Below the pieces are notes generated by a model that saw only the letters and a list, made by a program, of their open reading frames with translations, ran no database searches and was not told the DNA's origin. The translations under genes were made by a program, and so were the position numbers. Below are positions 35,694 through 48,840 of a stretch of 64,000 bases of DNA, in pieces (the stretch's first letter is position 1; each line of letters starts with the position of its first letter). Source of the DNA: Ambrosia x helenae (Eukaryota > Streptophyta > Magnoliopsida > Asterales > Asteraceae); NCBI GenBank assembly GCA_030844895.1, contig JAUTDX010000026.1, positions 186,001 through 250,000 of the forward strand, read 5' to 3'.

Positions 35694-35950
35694 ATGTATT
35701 CATTCCGTTTGCCTTCGACACTTTTGGATCTCTAGCCCCTGAGGCAGTTCGCTTTTTGGAGCGGGTGCAGAAGGTGGTCCACAGTGACTCGCAAAGCCCG
35801 AGGAACCAAGGGTTTGTATTTTGTAGAATAGGCTTTGCGATTCAAAAAGGGATAGCGGCGCAGCTTGTTGCTCGCTTACCCATTATCCAGATGTAACTTG
35901 GTTATTATCTAATCGATTGATTATGCAAAAAAAAAAAAAAAAAAAAAAAA
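35694..35950 (+). pseudogene. Poly(A)-tailed retro-remnant with a conserved-looking 67-codon end
   Basis: A plus-strand frame without an obvious start runs from about 35697 to a TAA near 35897. It contains FAFDTFGSLAPEAVRFLERV and IGFAIQKGIAAQLVARLP. I recall similar strings at the C-termini of repeat-associated plant proteins but cannot name a function. A short 3' segment and a run of about 25 A follow (35926-35950), as in a LINE or reverse-transcribed copy truncated at the 5' side. It is not a host gene as it stands. Confidence 0.5.
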
Positions 35951-36006
35951 ATTAATGATTTATTGTTAATGAGAAAGTAAAATATATAATTGGAACTTCT
36001 GAGGTT

Positions 36007-36100
36007 TTTTTTTTTTTTTTTTTTTTTTTTTGCGTGGGGGAGGGGGGGTTTCGGGCGACCCCCTTGCCCCCATAAACCTGGGCCCTTGCATATAACAAGG
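36007..36100 (-). mobile_element. Possible SINE or LINE end (poly-T on plus strand)
   Basis: A run of about 25 T (36007-36031) followed by GC-rich GGGGGAGGGGGGG- and GGGCGACCCCC-like sequence suggests a second poly(A)-tailed insertion on the minus strand. Its far end is unclear. Confidence 0.35.
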
Positions 36101-38618
36101 TTGCCAAACATATGTAGAGTTGTTAGACAAACGAACCACAGTTGAATCACGACATTAAAGGTGAACTTGTTATTTTACTTCAAATCTCGTAGTTTTGGTT
36201 GTCTGTTGGACTGTCAATGTAGGACTTGCCCATAAGGTCAATGAAACACTTTTTAGCACTAATGGAGATTCTGCCGCGGAGAGCAAAAGCGTTGCGGCAG
36301 GTCCTTTTGAGCTCTTTAAATGATGCAAGAGTTTGGAAGTGTTAATTATAAACAGTTGCACGTTTATGATTACGAATTAGACATGCGTGTTTGCATTTTA
36401 ATCGTCGTAAAGATAGTTATACTATTTTGGGGACTAGATGACCCAATAACAGTGATTTAACTTCTGTTAGAAGGCTCTCTTTAAATGATGCAATAGTTAT
36501 ACTATTGCGTGGAGGACAAAGGACACGAAAATGCATTCGTGTTACACAAAGTAAAAATTTGCCTCTTTTTATCTGATTTAGGAAAAATAGCCCTTTATGA
36601 ATTTACACGAATTATTCCAAGAAGTTTATAGAATGTTTGTAGTTGAATGGATTAAAAGTAAAAGTCGGTAGTCTACTATCCAAAATGACCGATGTCAAAG
36701 GAGAGGCACAAAAAGGTGAATTATGCTAATTGGACCAACGGACTTCAAGGCCTTAAAGATGGTGAAGTTTGATAAAAAAAAATATTTTTTAACTAAAATT
36801 GGATTTTCATTTCAGCAAAGGAGGCAAATTACATAAGAATAGCAGGCAGGCGGGCAACAAGGTGCGCCGCCACCCCTTTCTGGATAGAGAACCCTAATCT
36901 AGAGAAAATAAATCCTCACCCCTGGGAAGTCGAGAAGTTGCTGTGGACCACCCGTTGGACTCTCGTCAGGAACCTGATCGCTTCCGGTGCCAAGAGGAAA
37001 AAAAATTATTGCGCATTAGTTTTATCAGTGTGTTTTCAAAACTTTAGCACATAGAGAGGAAAATCACAAAAATAGATTTTGACCTTCACAAAAATAAAAA
37101 TAACATCTAAATAATAACAACTTCACCTCAAATAGACTAATGTACAACCTCTTTCGTTCAACCATTGATCCTATATGTGAAGCTTGCATTAGACGGCTCT
37201 GCTAGGGCTTGCGTCTTATGTTTAGACGCATTTTGTATCTCCAGATCTCAAAGTCTTAGATGTGTCCATATCCTCTTTAGATGTCATCTCACGTATGTTT
37301 AGACGCCAACTAGCCGTTAATGGTCTTCTTTGTTGTAGTGTATAGACGCCAACTCTATATCTCCCACCTTTAGACTCCAACATCCAACATTTACCTACGT
37401 CTAATAAGATTGCGTCTAAACATCAGAGATATCTCAATTCTTTTGATGCAAAGTACGTTTACTCTCGCTTTTTAGCGACGGCCAAAGTTTATTTTCATGA
37501 TTTTCTCTGTAAGAACATTTTCTAAACTTGAGTAAAAAAAAAAAAAAAAGGAGTTTTGTTTATGTTTAGAAAGCACTAGTACGGCAATACAAAAAATACA
37601 TTTTTTATTAGTTTAGAAATCTTTAATAGAAAAAAATGGATGTGCTAGGACCTTCAAGTCTGATCCAGTTAGTAGACTTTACCTTTGTCAATTACAGTTA
37701 AGCACCTACAATGGGCCACATCATCTTTAGGCTTTAATTTTGTTAATAGTTGGTGTCATAGAAACAAAATAACATGGGTTTTGCTTGGGCAGAGTATATG
37801 AAAAGCATGTGGCATCATTAATTCGACCACAGTTTTTGTTAATTCACTACACTTTTTTTACTGTATAATGATCAAATTAATAAGTATAAATGTAACGTAC
37901 GTAACACACTGTTTACACCTAGAAGTCAGAACAGGAACCAACTGCATAAAATGTGTGATTAAGACAATTTGCACCATACAGTAGTCGGGACCAGATTAAT
38001 TATAACTTTTTTTTGTCTTCAAACTCTTTACCGATTAATTTAGTAACTTTTAATTCATATTTTCTTAACATTCAAAGTCATATAAAAACTATAGATCAAG
38101 TAATTGTATATTTGTTTGAAACAAGTGGAAGTATTAATGTGTATATAAATATATAATCTTTCCCTTTTACCAGCTCCGTGCTACGGGTGTTCAATAATAT
38201 TCCGTCGTTCCAAAACACGTAGTACGTGTCTATTTTATAATTTTGATTTTTTTATAACGCTCATGATCTCGTTTTTTAAATGTGTCAACAAGTTAGACCA
38301 GTAGCCTAGTTTTAAGAAAGCTAATTCAATAACTGATCTGATTATGAAAACTGAAGGGATAGGGAGCCTAATCCTTGCGCGGATGACATCCTTATCCCAC
38401 TTTTCAATAATCTAAGCGCTAAACATAGCAGCGCGGATGAGGTTCTCATATATGGCGCGTGAACGTAGACCGCGGAAGCAAGCATCTTCAGAGTGCTGCT
38501 TAGACCCGCATATCTAATTCGGTGCGTGAGGTCAGTTCACGCGCAAGGTGACTTCGTCCACGTCATCACTTCAGAAGAATCTTTGCGCGTACTTCTACGC
38601 GCGGAATATTCGTCCAGC
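36101..38618. other. Unassigned intergenic DNA
   Basis: About 2.5 kb in which I recognise no gene. There are poly(A) runs (36773-36784, 37534-37549). A GC-richer stretch from about 38370 to 38618 has several GCGCG motifs and continues after the MITE at 39382-39483; it may be a retroelement LTR but lacks clear ends. Confidence 0.3.
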
Positions 38619-39381
38619 CAGTGGCGAATACAGAATTTTTTGGTACGGGTGGCACAATAAGAATCGACAAATTATTAATGACCATCGTTACATATATATT
38701 AATCTAAACAATGGGTTCTTTTGAACAATTTTTAGAAAAGTAGTTATCTAATAATACAAGTTATAAGTAAAAATCATTCTTCCATTATGTAGTTTGTTAA
38801 AAAGACAAAGAAACTATGTATTGTTACATATGCTCAAAGGTTTGAAAAGCTTTAGAAATATTCAGTAAAATTAATAAAATCAAAACATAGCTAGAGTGAC
38901 ATTCAGATTAAATGATTTGAAAACTTAATAAATGGATCAAATGAAAAGTAAAAAACTAAATAATATCATTTCCTTTGTGTCAGTACAATTTGACTTTTGT
39001 ATTGCATACTATATTATGCAGATATAGGTATTACTACCTACCAATCCTATTTAACATAAAATAATAAGAGATATCAATTTTGTTGCTTCTTATTCACCAT
39101 TTTTGACCTGCAATTTCATATTTCAATCCGCGATCACTTCATCCACCACAAAAAGTTCTCATATGTTTCTTCTTCTTCTTCTTCTTCTTCTTCTTCTTCT
39201 TTTTTTTTTTTTCCATTTTCCATTTCTCAGTTCTACTAAATCACAGATAGTTTAAAGGATTAACTACTAAAATGATGTTGGCTCATAAATCTATAAACAA
39301 AAGCTTCGATCGCCGGAATACTCGCCTAAGCTTGGACGGTGGGCACCTGCCCACCCTACCACAGCCGTGCATCCGCCACTG
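38619..39381. mobile_element. hAT-type MITE with perfect 8-bp target duplication
   Basis: Starts CAGTGGCGAATAC and ends ATCCGCCACTG, matching the CAGTGGCGGA-type hAT terminal repeat. CGTCCAGC occurs directly outside both ends (38611-38618 and 39382-39389). The interior is AT-rich with a CTT microsatellite (about 39170-39200). No transposase is seen; the frame at 39272 spans the border and is not a gene. Confidence 0.85.
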
Positions 39382-39483
39382 CGTCCAGCCTCAGCTTTGC
39401 GCCAATAAGATGGTGACACGTGTCAGGGGTGGTCCAACAACCACAGTACTGGTCAGATCACTGTGCAGACATGCTTACCAATC

Positions 39484-42169
39484 TGTCACACCCTCAAATT
39501 CCACGTGCGGGGTTTTACCGCGAGGCGCGTGACAAACCAGGATCTAAGTCAACGGTCACAATAAACGACACTATATGATACGTAAAAACGGCATAAGCAA
39601 ACTATTAAGTTTTCATAAATAATCCATCGCTGCGGAAGCGTAAAACTTTATTACAACACGTAGGTAAAAGTATAAAAGTCTGAAAATGCAAAATAAGATG
39701 CATATGAATCCTAGACGCCGTGAGACTCTGTGCGCCTACGGAATGATGCTACCTCAACGACCTGAGACAAACATGCCAAAAACGTTAGCAAATAATGCAG
39801 GTGAGTTCACAGGTTTTATGTTAAACGTTTAAGTAATAAAAGCCATCATGTTATCACTATGTTAGAAATGATAGCGTTAGCTAGACGCATGAATAATACT
39901 ACTATGACCGGAAACCATTACAGACAACGGTATATGATTTTGCCCGAAACGATTTGATTATGACCGAGACAATATGCACCCGCCCGGCTCCCAGCCAACG
40001 GGTGGGGTCTGTCAGTCCCAATAGATCTATCCACATTTCCCCCGCTATGCTATCCAGCATATTCATGGTTTCCCCGGGACTTTACATATCGTATAGCACA
40101 AATGATTATAACACTAGTATAACATGATAATTTATGAAATATGTATAAAGCATGTGTCTCCCCCAAAATGTAAAGACTTAAAGTGGGGCCGTGAAACTCA
40201 CCTGATACTGCTTCCTCTCTAAGATAAGTAAACCTGTTCAATAGACGGCACCAGTTACCGGTGACCTATCATGACGAGCGTATAAGGTATTAGACTAACA
40301 ACCCGTAGGTTGATTAGTTCCCAACAGTCCAGACCATAACCGTGTACATTTGAAATGATGTTTAAACGTTTGACCGACCACATCAGACAAGACCCGACAT
40401 CCCATTGGTGACCCGACATCCCACGTGTTAGCTGAAAGCAAGATATCATGCAACATATGCAATTAAACACTTAGCATGCGCGAAAATTCACTAAGTCTAG
40501 CATAACGCCCAATTAATGCATAAACGAGTCCGAACACGTGTTACTAAGTCATTGGACATGTCACAGGGTTCCTAACATGTTCCTAGGCGTCAATCCGTGT
40601 TTCGGGATGTTAAAATATACATATAGCAGCAGTACACGCGATTAGGAATCAAACATGCAATTAGGAAAAGTCAACTGGTGATTAGGAGAGTCAAACTAGC
40701 GATTAGGATTGTATTTGCCAGACATACTGGCGATTGGGCTCCCAATCGCCCTTAATACAGGCGATTAGAACCTCCTTTTCACCCCTACTGCACTGTGCCG
40801 CCTTTTTGCGCGTTTAACCCTCCAAATCAGATCCGAAACATGTGGAAACACCCAATATCAAACCCAAAACATTAATCCAACTATTTTAAGCAAAAACCCC
40901 TAATTTATTATCATCTTAGCCGTCCCGAATGCATGTGTTTTCCCAAAATAGCATAATTATCATGTAAACATCACATCCTCATGCAAAACTTACCCTAAAT
41001 AGCATATATCCAGATTTCATCACATAATGACGTTGTCCGACAATATCCTACTGTTCTAGCATCATCCTAGAGTAAACCCTAACCTCAAACAATCAACAAA
41101 ACACAACATATCATCATAAATCCTCCATAATCATTCAAACCGGTCAAAACGCCTAATATCAATATTACACATCTATGAACCTTCAAACTCCTAGGTTAAC
41201 ATCATATTAACTCATTTAGATCAGAAAAATATTAATAATACAAGAACAATCATGTTTAAACGATAAAAATCCTATCTTGCATGAATACATCACATATAAC
41301 AAGTATAGAGGTTTGGGTTTGTTTAGAAACTGATTTTAATGAGTTTTCAAAGACACAAATGTTTAGAAATTAGGTCTGGACCTTTAGGGATCAAAACAAT
41401 ATCATTACAAAGGTTTGGGATAAAGAACACACCTTGAAATTGTGAGATTATGAGGTGTAAAGCTTGGAAATGTGATTTCTTGATCAAAAACGTGGTTCAG
41501 AGGTTGGATAAGGTGTGGGGTGGCTTTGGGGTGTATTAGGGTTTTACAAATGATGTTTTAAAACATAAGGGTGGTATTTATAGGCATTTTTAGTCGTCAT
41601 ATGCAGAACAGGCGAGTGTACAGCAGCTATAGGCGATTAGGGCCTCTAATCGCTAGTAGCTTCTAGCGAGTAGCCCCCAATCGCCCATATACCCCTCTAA
41701 TCGCCTATCCTATTGGCGATTAGGCTACCCATAGTGGCCTAATCGCCTGTAGCCTGTTTAACCGGGTTTTTGGTGCGTTAAACCCTATTTTAACACATAT
41801 AAACACGTTTTCACATACCGACAAGTCATATAATGATTATAAGTATCCAATGCATGATAACTAACACGTTCCCATCCGATCACCAATTCCCGGGACTCAA
41901 GACTTGCGTGTGTGCAATAACCTGATGATTCAACGAATCGCCAATCCTTGTACACACGGTTATGGACCGACACCAAATGATCACTCGGACCATTGTAACG
42001 ACTCCCGATGATTCCCGAATCATCGACACGACTCAACCGACCCGGTCACGTACGATACTAAGTAGTTGTTTTCAATGTTTTCGTTGAGGTAGACTCGTAT
42101 GTATGCAAAGTATGAAAAGTATGTATGTAAAGTATGAAAAGTATTAACCTGAATATTCCGGGTGTCACA
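39484..42169 (-). repeat. 2.7-kb 3' LTR of a chromovirus-type gypsy element
   Basis: Starts TGTCACACCC and ends GGGTGTCACA, with a purine-rich tract (complement of about 42170-42187) just inside. Integrase and chromodomain remnants of the same orientation follow. No partner LTR or target duplication partner is in the window. Two zones (40675-40770 and 41625-41755) are packed with GGCGATTAG and its complement, forming perfect palindromes. Short frames inside are not genes. Confidence 0.8.
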
Positions 42170-42329
42170 TCATCCCCTAGTTGAAAGAATTTTCGTCCCG
42201 AAAATTAAATGAGGTCCGGAGATGAAGAGAAGAAAGAAAGAAAGAAAATTTTTCCCGTTGTTACATCTCATCCCCCAGTTGAAAGGAATCTCGACCCGAG
42301 ATTCATTTAGTTTTGGAAGCAACATAGTT

Positions 42330-43175
42330 CGACTCAAAAGCACGATTAGGAAATAGATGAGGGTACTTGGCCTTCATCTGATCTTCCCGTTCCCACGTGA
42401 ACTCCGGTCCACGATTTGAATTCCAACAAACCTTGACGATGTGGATTTTACTCCGACGAAGGCTACGAATCTTCTAATCAAGAATTTCAACCGGTTCCTC
42501 CACAATACGTAAACGATCATCAACTTTGATTTCTTCGAGAGGAACAACGAGAGATTCGTCATCCAAGCACTTCTTAAGATTCGAGACATGGAAGACATTA
42601 TGCACGCTACTAAGCTCGGCTGGTAAGTCAAGTCTGTATGCCACCGGCCTAATACGTTCCAGGATTGGGAACGGTCCGACATAACAAGGGTTTAGTTTGT
42701 CGCGCTTCCCGAAGCGTATAACACCCTTTCATGGAGATACCTTCAATAAGACCCTGTCGCCAACCTGAAACTCCAAAGGTTTGCGACGACGATCGGCGTA
42801 GCTCTTTAGGCGATCACGAGCTGCCGCCATACGATTACGAATTTGTACGATCTTTTCGGAAGTTTCGTACACCATTTCTGGACCAGTGAGTTGGCTGTCG
42901 CCCACCTCGGCCCAACAAAGAGGAGACCGGCACTTCTGTCTATACAGAGCCTCGAACGGTGCCGCCTTGATGCTCGAGTGGTAACTATTGTTGTAAGAGA
43001 ACTCCACTAGCGGTAGGTGAATCTCCCAACTCTTACCAAAATCGATGACATATGCTCGAAGCATGTCTTCAAGCGTTTGAATCGTCCGCTCACTCTGGCC
43101 ATCAGTTTGCGGATGATATGCGGTGCTCATGTCCAGTTGAGTACCTAACGCCTTATGCAATTGGATCCGTTCTTG
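42330..43175 (-). pseudogene. Gypsy integrase C-terminus and chromodomain, broken
   Basis: The frame at 43160-42729 contains STAYHPQTDGQSERTIQTLE (the catalytic Glu is in SERT), then SYNNSYHSSIKAAPFEALY and RVLLKVSP, the C-terminal part of a Ty3/gypsy integrase. After a frame change, 42700-42380 reads YVGPFPILERI, HNVFHVSNLKKC and VEEPVEILD, the GPF/Y module and the start of a chromodomain, then an in-frame TAG. Chromodomain integrases steer insertion to heterochromatin. The upstream integrase core, RNase H and reverse transcriptase are missing: homology ends near 43175. Confidence 0.85.
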
Positions 43176-45772
43176 GAATCATAACTTTCAATTTCCAAAA
43201 GACTAATCTTAACATACATGCACTTCCCTTATCAGTTATATAACAAGACAGTTAACAACGTTATGATACATATGCTTGCGTAGTCTCTATGATCGTATAA
43301 CCATGTCCCACCATTGTCTTTTTCTTTACCTACTAGGAACCCATCAAGAAGTTTAGGATCCCATTAACAAATTTCTACATAACATCCAAAGTTACATACT
43401 TGTGTGTGTATATACATATGCACACATACACACATATCAATCACACATTGCTACAATCAAGACCTTGACCTCTACTTGGATCCTTGCAAGACATGCCAAC
43501 ACACACAATCGCAACACTTTAAAACATCTACAGTTTGTTACATACTTGAGAATATGCGCTCACAACATTCTCTTACGTGACAAAACATATTATTAAGTCC
43601 CAATTTTAACCTACATAAGTCCAACATACAACTACCCATCAGTTGGGTACACCTAACATTCACAAAGTCAAACAATGCTTGTCGATGCGTTAGACGCGAA
43701 TACGGATTGCGCGTATAAGCTAAACATCAAAATATGCGAAAAACGGACAATAACCTAGTGGGGAGCGCAAGCTGGTGCACACTGGAGCAAGGTGCACTGG
43801 ACACCTTACGCCCCCTGTCTGACCACATCAGAAGGCTAGTGCAAGCTGACAAGGCACCAACGCAAGGTGCTCTGACATGCTCTCACCTTGCGCCCCTTAT
43901 CGGTTTTGCTACTAACTTTGGGGGTTTCGCACAAAATCAAAGATATTGATACCCCAAAGCAATATACACTTAACCTTAGCCTTTTTGAAGTCTAAAGGAC
44001 ATATTTATTGTTCCATTCGGTTTCTAACATTCATATTTATTTAGCCATATATGCAAGTCGATCCATTTTGACCCGTTGAGAGGTTTTAGGCACCACGCCT
44101 AATGGCTTCCCATTCGCCTACTCATTTAACTTATGTTAAGTCAAAAACATCATCCAATATAAATTAGCATGTCTCGTTTGTCCCCTCTATATGCAACCAA
44201 GCATAGGTCTAGTCTAAGGTTGATCTATTGCCATGTTTCTTTCCTTGGCACAACCATAAATTATTTGTTTCCTTCAAGATTCCCATACTACATGAACATA
44301 TAAATTCGATATCATAATGCAAGTTAAGTATGGGAATCACTTACCTCAAGTCCTCCGAGTTCATGCTTGTTTACTTGCCTCATCTTGACCCATTAGCCTC
44401 CCATGCTTAAGTCCATCATTCCTATCCTTTCATGTCATCATGTTCACATCATTGTTAGCATACATGTTCATTTCTAAACCAGTCATATCCAACTCATATA
44501 TTACATTGAGTTGCATAGGTCAATTTATAACATGCATAAGACATAGCTTCACACCCTTTTTGATTCATAATTCAAGCAATTAAACTTAACATCATATGCA
44601 TTACATAACCAAGCTAATGTGTCTCACACGGAATATCCAATCTCTCAATCATGCTAGAAAACTTACCATGTTAGTTGACTTTCTAGAAAGTCAACTTTCA
44701 ACTATATAAACCTTCTTCTTACAAACATATGTCTATATTGACATACTAGACCGTATGAAATTCACCAAAAATATCATATTCACATATTGTAGGACACATA
44801 CAACCATAAGATTACTTGCGTGCATACATACATGCATACAACATACAATCCATCCTAATTTATACATGATTTTCATCAAAACACATCCTTCGTGTTAATT
44901 TACTAACAATCATCATATTCCATTCATATCCATCAATTACTTATATGCAACTTCATCTACACATTTCATCAAACACTTGGTGGGGATACCATATTTTGAG
45001 CACATTGTACAAGTTCCTACTACACGTATTCCACCAAAACACATAATCACCTTCAATCATGATCAATTTCCACATGAATAGCATCAACTACACATTATTT
45101 CTACCATTACATGGATTTACAACTAATTTAGCAACATCAAAGCTACTAATGAAAACCTAAAATCATCATCTTTTGCAACCAAGCAACTTTTAGTAATTAG
45201 CTCATCTCTAAACCATTAGAGATGATCAATATCACTTACAATCAAGCAATAATACGAATTTAACATCATTTGCCCAAAACCCACATAGGGGTTTTGAAAC
45301 TTGGATGAGTTTTGTGCTAGGGTTCTTACCATAAGCTCCAAACTTTGTAGATAACCCTCAATTTGCAACCCCATCATGTCAATACTCAAACCCTAGCATC
45401 AATTCTTCCATTTTGGTGTGACTAGGGCTTGAATTTTTCTCAAGAGAGCCCCTTTGGGGTTGATTACGTTTTTCACCTAAAATGGGTGTTTTCTTGCCAT
45501 TTTATTTGGCCAATTTACACTAATAGTCCCCCAATTATGTCCCAATATTATTTCTTTATAAAACTTAACTAACCAAGTTAGTTTTCTAGTGTATTTGTTC
45601 ACTTAAATAGATAATAACACTAACAAGGTTATTTTCATAATATAACATAACCACATTCTTATCATCCCACTTTATTATCCATAAAGACTCGTTATAGTAT
45701 TTAATTTGTTTTGTCATTTCTTATTCACGCCTAATAGCGTAATTAAGCGAAACGGATTTTCGGGATGTTACA
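43176..45772 (-). repeat. Probable gypsy LTR, left end truncated
   Basis: The right end reads ATCCCG-type TGTAACA on the minus strand (ends 45772), immediately followed by a purine tract in complement (about 45773-45788) as in a 3' LTR. The left end shows no TG terminus and abuts broken integrase, so it is truncated or recombined. The block is AT-rich with one GC-richer zone (43680-43960) of GCAAGGTGC-type inverted repeats. No coding content; the frames at 43402 and 43734 are not genes. Confidence 0.55.
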
Positions 45773-47436
45773 AGTCTGCCCCACTTAAAGAAGGTTTTGT
45801 CCTCGAAACCTTGTCATTACTACTAGACCAATTCTACATTTTACCTTTTATTTGTTTATTCATTCGATTGGCATAACTAGAACACACGCCTAGGTATTTG
45901 GTGAGAAACCGTTTATCATACATCCACATTGCACATTTCGAGTCCCTGAATATTATGATTCCACGGGCACCCCTTCCAACCTACTAAATCTCAACCTTTT
46001 CCATATATTCTAAATTCCTAGCCAAGACTATATATACTCTTACATATTCATTCAGTTTATTCAAGATGCATAACATAACATGAAACCACCCATGGCTCAC
46101 GCAAGCCTTATTCTTGACAAGCATAACTTACAAACCACATTTGATCTTTTATTCTTACATTAATCTCGTAAATACCCATCATTAACATTCCTTCTAAATT
46201 CTCCCATTAATGAATAAGATGTTAGACCATGAACCTACACATACTGCGAACATTCGATCACGGTTATAGCTATCGCAACTTAACTACTACTTCATTCCTA
46301 TGTGTTCATAAGTATCCACAAGTTCGAAATCAAACTTATAATTGGTAGATGTTTCAACATCCACGTGGAACTTATCGTGATGAATTCCAAGAAATTCTAT
46401 TCATGCTAGTTATTTGTTAGTTCTTTTCATACTTTACTCGTATTACATACATGTGCACTTAAATCAAGTGTCTCATATGAATATCCTGTCATAACCCAAG
46501 ATTTCCATTCAAGGTTTTTAGGGCGCTTTCAATTACAACAATTCCAATTTGGAAATTATTCCCCCAATGACCCTCAAAAGTCAAACTCTTCTAAGTTATA
46601 TCATACATGAACTAACATTCATTAATATAGGGGTACTATTCAATCTACCAATTTCCCACTTAACAATCATAGAATAATCAAGTTTACTAACCTCCCTTTC
46701 ACAACGTTAACCAACCATCCATATGTCGGATTGACTTGCTCCTTCACAAGTCCATGTCATACCTAGCTTGGTTTAGTTAATTCACATGATGAGTTCCAAC
46801 TCGTTAGCATCATATCACCTGTCTCGTAGATTTTGTCATATCTGAATTCAACCATTCGTATCTACAAAGTCATTGGCTAGACATATACTTTACATTCATG
46901 ACAATTGACCTTCAACGGTCCATGCTAGGTTTCTCTCACTTGTAACGTCTAATTATATATATTTCTTATGTGAGATCCTTACATGTTATTCATTATTTTG
47001 CAAATTTTCTACATTTCAAAGTCAAAGTGCCATATCTTACTATTTTATAATAATTTCTACATTGCATTCTTGCAATTCATAACATCATTCATTTCTTGCA
47101 TATAAAGGTACGAATCCTTCAAAAGATCAATTGTTCATTCGTTTCCATAGGTTTCTAAAATAACTCACATTAATACCATGGCTTACAGTCTTCCATGTGT
47201 GCCCTTTTTATATACTACTCACCAAAACTTCCATGTGTGCACATTACAAAAATAGTGCACACCAAAACTTCCATTACATATATATGCATTTTATATGTCC
47301 GCAACATGCATATCTAAACTAAGTTACTAGCACTACGCATTTACATTGTTCATACATACCTTGGTTAGAGAGAAATGTATTCTATTCTTCATTCCTATCC
47401 GACCAATATTTGCCTATGGTTTTGACTTCTCATTCA
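45773..47436 (-). other. Non-coding 3' region of a gypsy element
   Basis: AT/C-rich sequence after the purine tract with no convincing protein homology on either strand. It is inferred to be the untranslated 3' part of the element whose LTR ends at 45772. Confidence 0.4.
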
Positions 47437-48133
47437 TGCTTGATCCGTACTTGTCTACATATTCAATCCTTCCATTCATACATTTCGTCCACGTAGGCTT
47501 GATCCATACTTAGCTACATATTCAATCCTTCCGTTCATACATTTCGTCCACATAGGCTTGATCCGCACTAACCTTACAGATTCAAATATGTCATTCTTAC
47601 CTTTCATTCATATAGGTTTGATCCGTACTTACCTATAGATTTCAAACCTTTCATTCATATAGGTTTGATCCGTGCTTACCTACGGATTCAAACCTTTCAT
47701 TCCTACCTTTCATTCCAACCTTTCATTCATATAGGTTTGATCCCTGCTTACCTATGGATTCAAACGTTTCATTCTTACCTTTCATTCATATAGGTTTGAT
47801 CCGTACTTACCTACGGATTCAAACATTTCATTCATATAGGTTTGATCTGTGCTTACCTACGGATTCAAACCTTTCATTCCAACCTTTCATTCATATAGGT
47901 TTGATCTGTGCTTATCACTTGTAATTGGCTGATAATTTTGCAATTGAATGATAACCACCTAATTTGATTGGTAAAAAAAATTCATATAGGTTTGATCCAT
48001 ACTTACTTATGGACTCAAACTTTTCATTCATACCTTTCATTCGTATTGATCCATACTTACTTATGGATTCAAACTTTTCATTCATACTTTTCATTCGTAT
48101 TGGTTTGATCCATACTTACTTATGGACTCAAAC
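47437..48133. repeat. Imperfect tandem array of hairpin-forming units
   Basis: About twelve units of roughly 40-70 bp, each built on GTTTGATCCGT, a spacer of about 8 nt, and ACGGATTCAAAC, followed by CTTTCATTCATATAG-like sequence. The two arms are inverted complements with a one-base bulge. Clear units lie at about 47661-47693, 47733-47765, 47793-47824, 47839-47870, 47989-48020 and 48101-48132. Some units pair CCGT with ACGG and others CCATA with TATGG. A different sequence interrupts the array at about 47912-47985. Confidence 0.8.
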
Positions 48134-48840
48134 TTTTCAATCATATCTTTCATTCTTATACATACTGTTATCTATCACTTGAGAGTCATCTACCTTAACC
48201 CACAACTGTCATCTAGTTACTTATCCATTCATTGCCATGATTAGTTTATAGGCAATATTTACATACGTTTGGTTTAATACCTTATGAGGGAACCCCTTCC
48301 CATTTTACTTTTTAAGAAGGTTTATTCCACCCACCTATCCACACGATCGCTTACTTTCCAATTTACCAAGCATACCTGTGATGATTCTCATGGTTGCACG
48401 TGTATCATATGCTTCTTGCGCACTGGCCAGGAGCGCAGTCCACATACTGCCCACATGTCTTCATGTAATCACCACCTTATGCCTGCGGATTGGGTTTCAG
48501 TTTCGTGCTACACTTTCAATTTCCTTCCCTAAACAACATGGTTGTTTTCCCTCTAAATTTTACCATCTCTGAGGATTTTCTCCCACCGGTACTAGTGTAT
48601 TAATACTACATACCCGCAAGCATTCTATCCTTTCCACAATTTCCGAGATCTATCTTGGATCGTGTCCTTGAGACCTCTTCACCATCCACAAAAACTCACC
48701 TTAACATAAACACCACAATTAGTTTTTAACATGTTATGTGAGTTAATATTAAATTCTACCTTTGGACTTTGATCGAGTCTTTGATTGTACAGGTCACTGA
48801 TTTCAAGAGCACACAAGTTTGAGTTCATGTACTTACTTCC
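48134..48840. other. Unassigned sequence between repeat array and integrase remnant
   Basis: No gene recognised. The overlapping frames at 48284 and 48378 have no familiar motif. Confidence 0.3.

Noticed and set aside
42374..42682. 102-codon minus-strand frame
   Set aside because: It is out of frame with the integrase/chromodomain homology that runs through the same bases.
47437..48133. CRISPR-like array
   Set aside because: Units are unequal, the spacers are themselves repetitive, the genome is eukaryotic and no cas genes are present.
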